From NCBI GenBank assembly GCA_964651405.1, contig CAZYZB010000009.1:1-26032 (forward strand): a stretch of DNA of 26,032 nucleotides, given 5' to 3'. Source of the DNA: JAWBOD01 sp964651405 (GTDB lineage Archaea; Aenigmatarchaeota; Aenigmatarchaeia; Aenigmatarchaeales; Aenigmatarchaeaceae). Made by a program: the position numbers and the translations under genes. Shown piece by piece: positions 21,913-26,032 of this stretch (position 1 is the first letter of the stretch; the number at the start of each line of letters is the position of its first letter). The notes below the pieces were generated by a model. It was not told the origin of the DNA. It was given only the letters and a program-made list of their open reading frames with translations, and ran no database searches.

Positions 21913-22784
21913 ACTCTTTTCACTTTTATTAATATGGAATTATCAAGCATATATTTGTATCTTGCAGATACCACAAGGGACATTATGTCCATTGTTTGAG
22001 CTGTAGACGTAGTAAAACTACAGCTTGAGGTCGAAGCCCTGTTAGATATGAAATTTAATGCTTTACTATTTGCTAAATTGCCACTGTAATCAGCACAGGA
22101 AAATTCTTTTACATTAGCTGGAGGCTTTATTGTTATATCTCCACTATCAACATTAACAACACCACCACCAACATTCCTATAATCAAGTTGCAAATAATAT
22201 TTTTCATTATTTATGAAAGGTTGAGTTTCAGAAAATGAAAGTGAAATTCTCAAAGGGCTGTCTGGAAAAGAAGATTGAACAGGGATGTCATGTAGCGTTC
22301 CTGCTAATTCTCTCTGCTCGTATTCAGACTGGGATAAAACAGCTATGTTTTGGAATAAAGAGTATTCAGCATCGTATTCTATTCTGAATTTGACCTTGCA
22401 ATCTGTATCCAAGTCCACATTGCCTGCAGTCCATTTCAAAGAAAAAGTATAAGTCTTGTTAGCTTTAATCTCAGTTATGAGTTTTTCAATGTCGCCTGAA
22501 AAAACACATAGATCATAGACCGTTAGTTTAATGTTTTTCAGTGAATATGTGTTCTTGTTTCTTAACTCAAAATACACATTAACGTTTCTTCCAGACCTAA
22601 CCTCTGTGGGAGGGATTGCTTCTGCTCTAATAAAAACATCAGGACTTTCAGTGTCCATTATAATAACTCCTGCCTTTTGAATACTGCCATCACCAGTGTT
22701 AAAGAAAGGTACTTCCGGCAAGCCAGCGCACATGGACACTAGAGTTATTACTAAAATTACTGCTAAAAACAACAAATATCGCAT
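21909..22784 (-). CDS. Secreted lipoprotein, paralogue 3 of the surface family
   Basis: A 291-aa protein with an N-terminal hydrophobic segment and a lipobox-like VSMC (C19). Domain 1 (about 45-150) includes VFIRAEAIPPTEVRSGRNVNVYFELRNKN and CVFSGD...DLDTDCKVKFRIEYDAEYS. Domain 2 (about 178-291) starts SPLRISLSF, has DYRNVGGGVVNV, cysteines in EFSCADYSG and TSSCSFTTS, and ends SARYKYMLDNSILIKV, which matches the ends of the other members. A TATA-like element (TTTAAATAA near 22806) lies about 22 nt upstream of ATG 22784. Its 3' end overlaps the start of paralogue 2. It is more distant from paralogues 1 and 2 than they are from each other. Confidence 0.8.
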   Translation of the reverse strand: MRYLLFLAVILVITLVSMCAGLPEVPFFNTGDGSIQKAGVIIMDTESPDVFIRAEAIPPTEVRSGRNVNVYFELRNKNTYSLKNIKLTVYDLCVFSGDIEKLITEIKANKTYTFSLKWTAGNVDLDTDCKVKFRIEYDAEYSLFQNIAVLSQSEYEQRELAGTLHDIPVQSSFPDSPLRISLSFSETQPFINNEKYYLQLDYRNVGGGVVNVDSGDITIKPPANVKEFSCADYSGNLANSKALNFISNRASTSSCSFTTSTAQTMDIMSLVVSARYKYMLDNSILIKVKRV

Positions 22785-22819
22785 AAATTATATTAGAATT
22801 ATTTAAATAAATTATTTCT

Positions 22820-23848
22820 TTATGCTGGTGTAGCTCCAGCTGGACCTGGTGTAACTTGTGGCATTGGAGTTGGTGTTGTTGTTGGAGCTGATGTTCCTCC
22901 TACGTCAAGAGTCGGCTTAACACTTACGCTGGTTTCTCCAATTATTTCATAATTATAGTTTAATTCTGCTGTAATGAAATAAGTTCTTTCCATGTCCTCA
23001 GGAGGTGCTTGTGTTCCTATTCTCATCTGTGATGACTTTTTCCTTATTATGTTAATATCATTTGTGTTTTCACAAACTTTATAACCTACTTTTCTTGAAG
23101 TATCGAAACAAGTAAACCTATCTTTATCTGCAATTGTAAACAAACTGGGAATATATATTTTCAGAGCATTAGCAGGTACGGTTCCTAATAGTCCGGTACC
23201 AGCATCTTCTACTGTTATGAATATTGGAAGAGCACCACCAGGATTACTACCAATACCACCTCTAACAGGCAAAACAGTACCAAAGCTTAGCTGAATTTTA
23301 ACAGGACCTCTTCCAATAATTAAACTTGATGTGAAAGTTGGAGGAGTTCCTGCTTTTTGCAACTCAGTTAATCTAGTTTGAGATATAACATCAACATCAA
23401 TTTGAGTTGTTGCATTGTATGTATAATTAACATTAAACCTTATTGGACATTTATTAGGCAAATAAGCTATTTCTTCATTGCTTGGGGCTTGAAAATCCCA
23501 TTGAACAAATTCTGTCCCAGAAGGAACTATATCCCAATCAGTTTTTTTATCTGAGTCTCCTGTAGATTGCTTTGTACATAATCCTGTATCAAAAAGTTCA
23601 TAATTAGTAGTCACGTATTTTATTTCATCTTGATTCACCAATTCAAATGAAACAGAAAATTGATCAGCAGAATTTATCGGAGACGATGGTATAACATTAA
23701 CATTTTTAATGACAATAACATCTGGAGACATTACTGTCGCATTAATATTTTTTCCTCCACCTAAGCCAGGAATTATTCCACTTAAATCAAATCCTGCACA
23801 ACCTGAAACTAGTAAAATTAAAATCAGTCCTAAAGCAAATTTTTTCAT
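22820..23848 (-). CDS. Secreted lipoprotein, paralogue 4 with Pro/Thr tail
   Basis: About 342 aa from ATG 23848; ATG 23857 would add three residues, but 23848 lies about 26 nt from a TATA element (TTTATATT near 23874), which fits a leaderless start. Lipobox VSGC is at C17. Domain 1 (about 45-165) includes VIVIKNVNVIPSSPINSADQFSVSFELVNQD and cysteines in GLCTK and NKCPIRFNVNY. Domain 2 (about 180-310) starts RGPVKIQLSF and has two cysteines (FTCFDTS, KVCENT), ending AELNYNYEIIGETSVSVK. A low-complexity Pro/Thr tail of about 30 residues follows, possibly O-glycosylated. It lies between the large polytopic protein and paralogue 3 on one strand. Confidence 0.82.
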   Translation of the reverse strand: MKKFALGLILILLVSGCAGFDLSGIIPGLGGGKNINATVMSPDVIVIKNVNVIPSSPINSADQFSVSFELVNQDEIKYVTTNYELFDTGLCTKQSTGDSDKKTDWDIVPSGTEFVQWDFQAPSNEEIAYLPNKCPIRFNVNYTYNATTQIDVDVISQTRLTELQKAGTPPTFTSSLIIGRGPVKIQLSFGTVLPVRGGIGSNPGGALPIFITVEDAGTGLLGTVPANALKIYIPSLFTIADKDRFTCFDTSRKVGYKVCENTNDINIIRKKSSQMRIGTQAPPEDMERTYFITAELNYNYEIIGETSVSVKPTLDVGGTSAPTTTPTPMPQVTPGPAGATPA

Positions 23849-23881
23849 ATTTATCATATTTTATTTTTTAAATATAAAGGT

Positions 23882-26032
23882 TTAATGCCATGGGGCATTC
23901 GCTATTGTTATGCTTGTTGAACCTGTTTTTGTGTATTGATAGTTTGCTAAACCTATTATTAAACCTGTTTTCACATCAGTTACTTTTTTGGGTGTGATGA
24001 AAAATGAAACTCTTTTGTACTCTCCGTTTTTCATAGATACTTTATGTTTGCAGGTTATTGCCCAATAAAGTTTTCCTCTAATAGTTACACTATCTGGGTA
24101 TGGATGATTTGAAGTCCAAGCATCACAACCGTCAGGATCAGCATTTAGATTCGTATCTTCTTTAAATGTTTGAGCCACTATTTCAATGCCTTCCTTCACA
24201 GAAACTAAATCTTGCGGTATTAAAACTTTAAACTCTATTACTTCATTCAAAGTACCTCCGCCTTCATTAACAATAGAAGCAACAAATAGAGACGTTTCTT
24301 CACTTCTTATAGGTTGCCTCTGACTCCATAATGTAGCTTTTACTGGACCACCTGTATATTGAGACGTTAATTCCTGTAAATTTATTTGCCTTGCCATCAA
24401 AAGGTCTCTATATTTAGTTTGGTCCATAACTTCAGCTGGAATAGAAACATTAACATTGTAATAATAAGTCAAGTTAACATTAACTTTAAGTTGTTGGCCA
24501 CTGTGATTAAAAGTAGCATTTGGCCCTGAGCAACAAGCAACATTATTACCTGTATCCATGCACCCCAAATCCACACAGTTCGCCAGATTTCCTACAGCAC
24601 CCAAATACCAAGCGCCTGTCTTCTTTTTTTCTGAATAGTACACAAAGTTAACAAATCTTATTTCATCAGGATATGTTGTTTCTGACCAAGCGCAATTACC
24701 GAATTGATTAGGAGCTACAAAGAGAGGAGATGATGTAGTTTTGCTACATTCAAATTTTTCCAGTTCTCCAGTTGGCACAGGTTCTGCAGTTTGGCCAACC
24801 AGTGCTAGTGCTTTAGGATCCATCCAACTTGACCATAATGTCAACTCGATTTCATTAGCTTCATATTCTCCTTGATTTTGAATTTGGAACGAACCTAAAA
24901 GAATATCATGCAAAGGTTCTAACTCGCCTGGAGTTGAAGTAAATAAATCCGTCTTGAGCAGTTCTATAGATTTTGTAGTTCCCCCTTCTTTTACAACTGA
25001 TTTTGTTGCTTGCGTCCTTTTGTTCATAATATCATAATAGCCCATTGGATTTGTTATCATCAACCATGCATCTCCCATACCAGTCTGTACTTGTCCCCAC
25101 ATAGGTCCTATTGGTGCAGTAATCGCCTCTACAGTAGATGCAATTTGTGGCCACCAGTAACCAAAGACTGAAGTACCCATAACTCCTGTAGCAGTAAAAC
25201 TGAAAACGAACAAAGCCATGAATATCATTAAGATTCCAGTGGCTGGCCTACTTTCTTTACCGCCCACATAACCAGCAACAATTGAAAGCATCCAAACTGC
25301 AAAAAATATTATTTGCATCATATTTTCCATTTCGCCAACGCCGAACAAATTACCGAAAACTCCAGACCAAATGCTAAAGTATAGAGCAGCAATAATATAT
25401 ATCCAAATTACATGATTAGTTTGCATTCCTGCCAAAGTCATAAATGAAGCAACAACCAAAACTAACCACAATCCTGTGGCCAATTCTGCTGAAAGTCCTA
25501 CATTTGCATATTGTAAAGCAAGTGTCATGAGGAATAAAAATGCTATATTTAGATACGGGTCCAAACCAAAACCTTCCTCGCCTTGTAAAATATTTCCTAT
25601 TCTTCTGCCAGCATCTCCTCCCATTTTACCAAGAACATTAACAAGGCTAACTCTAACTTGACCTTGATCTTCTGGTTGTGCATGTCTGTGACGAGGAAAA
25701 GAAGTACAGAAAAATGCTAGAGCCATAAAGAACAGAGACATGCCTTGTTGAGAACCAATAAAAGCAATAAATATTAGAAATGCTATAACAAATCCAACCC
25801 CTACTCTAAGCCAAGCTTCTATCATTTCAAAAGGATGCGTTTCTTTATATGAAACAGGTAGTCTAAAATAATACACCCAACTGATTGCCAATGGGATTAA
25901 TTTACTCACAGGTAGTCTATAGAAATCAAAAATTGCAAAAGCAAACATCGCTGTCTTGGAGATGCTTTTAAGAACGAGCAATCCTCCAGCCTCACCTCCT
26001 AAAGATTCTACATTTCTTTGTCTTGATGCAAT
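23882..26032 (-). CDS. Polytopic membrane protein with C-terminal surface domain of the lipoprotein family (5' end may lie outside window)
   Basis: The frame is open to the window edge; TTG 25981, 10 nt after a perfect GGAGGTGA, is a possible start giving 699 aa, but upstream initiation is equally possible. The N-terminal half carries about nine hydrophobic segments (from roughly residue 10 to 285), with a basic loop near SFPRHRHAQPEDQGQ. The remaining 400 residues are hydrophilic and must form external beta domains with several cysteines (CMDTGNNVACCSG). The last 150 residues copy the lipoprotein C-terminal domain: GGPVKATLWS, VNEGGGTLNE, cysteines in DGCDAW and ITCKHK, and the end LANYQYTKTGSTSITI. 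It is the first gene of the cluster and could be the membrane base on which the lipoproteins assemble. The membrane half matches no family I know. Confidence 0.8.
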   Translation of the reverse strand: MASRQRNVESLGGEAGGLLVLKSISKTAMFAFAIFDFYRLPVSKLIPLAISWVYYFRLPVSYKETHPFEMIEAWLRVGVGFVIAFLIFIAFIGSQQGMSLFFMALAFFCTSFPRHRHAQPEDQGQVRVSLVNVLGKMGGDAGRRIGNILQGEEGFGLDPYLNIAFLFLMTLALQYANVGLSAELATGLWLVLVVASFMTLAGMQTNHVIWIYIIAALYFSIWSGVFGNLFGVGEMENMMQIIFFAVWMLSIVAGYVGGKESRPATGILMIFMALFVFSFTATGVMGTSVFGYWWPQIASTVEAITAPIGPMWGQVQTGMGDAWLMITNPMGYYDIMNKRTQATKSVVKEGGTTKSIELLKTDLFTSTPGELEPLHDILLGSFQIQNQGEYEANEIELTLWSSWMDPKALALVGQTAEPVPTGELEKFECSKTTSSPLFVAPNQFGNCAWSETTYPDEIRFVNFVYYSEKKKTGAWYLGAVGNLANCVDLGCMDTGNNVACCSGPNATFNHSGQQLKVNVNLTYYYNVNVSIPAEVMDQTKYRDLLMARQINLQELTSQYTGGPVKATLWSQRQPIRSEETSLFVASIVNEGGGTLNEVIEFKVLIPQDLVSVKEGIEIVAQTFKEDTNLNADPDGCDAWTSNHPYPDSVTIRGKLYWAITCKHKVSMKNGEYKRVSFFITPKKVTDVKTGLIIGLANYQYTKTGSTSITIANAPWH

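Noticed and set aside
1..26032. CRISPR arrays, insertion sequences, toxin-antitoxin pairs or prophage genes
   Set aside because: I looked for regularly spaced repeats, transposase motifs, terminal inverted repeats and typical small toxin gene pairs and found none.

Overview
This is an AT-rich (by eye roughly one third G+C) archaeal segment. It carries CDP-archaeol synthase (CarS), inositol-1-phosphate synthase with an archaetidylinositol-phosphate synthase, an archaeal/eukaryotic-type peptidyl-tRNA hydrolase (Pth2), an endonuclease Q with a PCNA-binding tail, two tRNAs with bulge-helix-bulge introns, an S-layer protein and many TATA boxes 21-30 bp upstream of start codons (leaderless genes). 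Short genes, tight packing and a run of exactly 100 N suggest a metagenome-assembled genome, possibly of a DPANN-type archaeon. That lineage call is inference; the window holds no rRNA or other phylogenetic marker.

Layout. 1-3739 (minus): an MgtA-like P-type ATPase, cut by the left window edge, behind two unrecognised membrane proteins. 3785-5346 (plus): a MetRS-beta-like tRNA-binding protein, CarS and a PHP phosphoesterase. 5343-6925 (minus): a PadR-like regulator, a VTT/DedA-like membrane protein and a HisJ-like PHP phosphatase, facing ino1. 6983-8673 (plus): ino1 and the archaetidylinositol-phosphate synthase. 8715-12042 (plus): Pth2, a small membrane protein, a DUF63 protein, a processive-type GT2 glycosyltransferase and a membrane-anchored thioredoxin-like protein. 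12032-16160 (minus): an anchored unknown protein, the S-layer protein (assembly gap inside, long GC-rich structured leader), a membrane-bound winged-helix regulator and a 144-aa unknown. 16254-17826: tRNA-Thr(CGT), tRNA-Gly(CCC) and tRNA-Val(GAC) alternating with small genes. 17883-19584 (plus): a small membrane protein and endonuclease Q. 19609-26032 (minus): four lipoproteins and a large polytopic membrane protein that all end in a related C-terminal domain.

How the genes fit together. CarS makes CDP-archaeol, Ino1 makes inositol-1-phosphate, and the CDP-alcohol phosphotransferase joins them into archaetidylinositol phosphate. A phosphatase must then remove the phosphate, and two PHP phosphoesterases of unassigned substrate sit between these genes. 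A palindromic operator between padR and ino1 suggests regulated inositol-lipid synthesis. The second half of the window is about the cell envelope: glycosyltransferase, S-layer, surface-sensing regulator and the five-gene family of secreted paralogues, which is the best candidate here for an undescribed system.

There is no CRISPR array, transposon or rRNA. No stretch over 300 bases lacks a gene; the longest gaps (14583-14830 and 20587-20805) hold a structured leader with promoter and a terminator with promoter, respectively.
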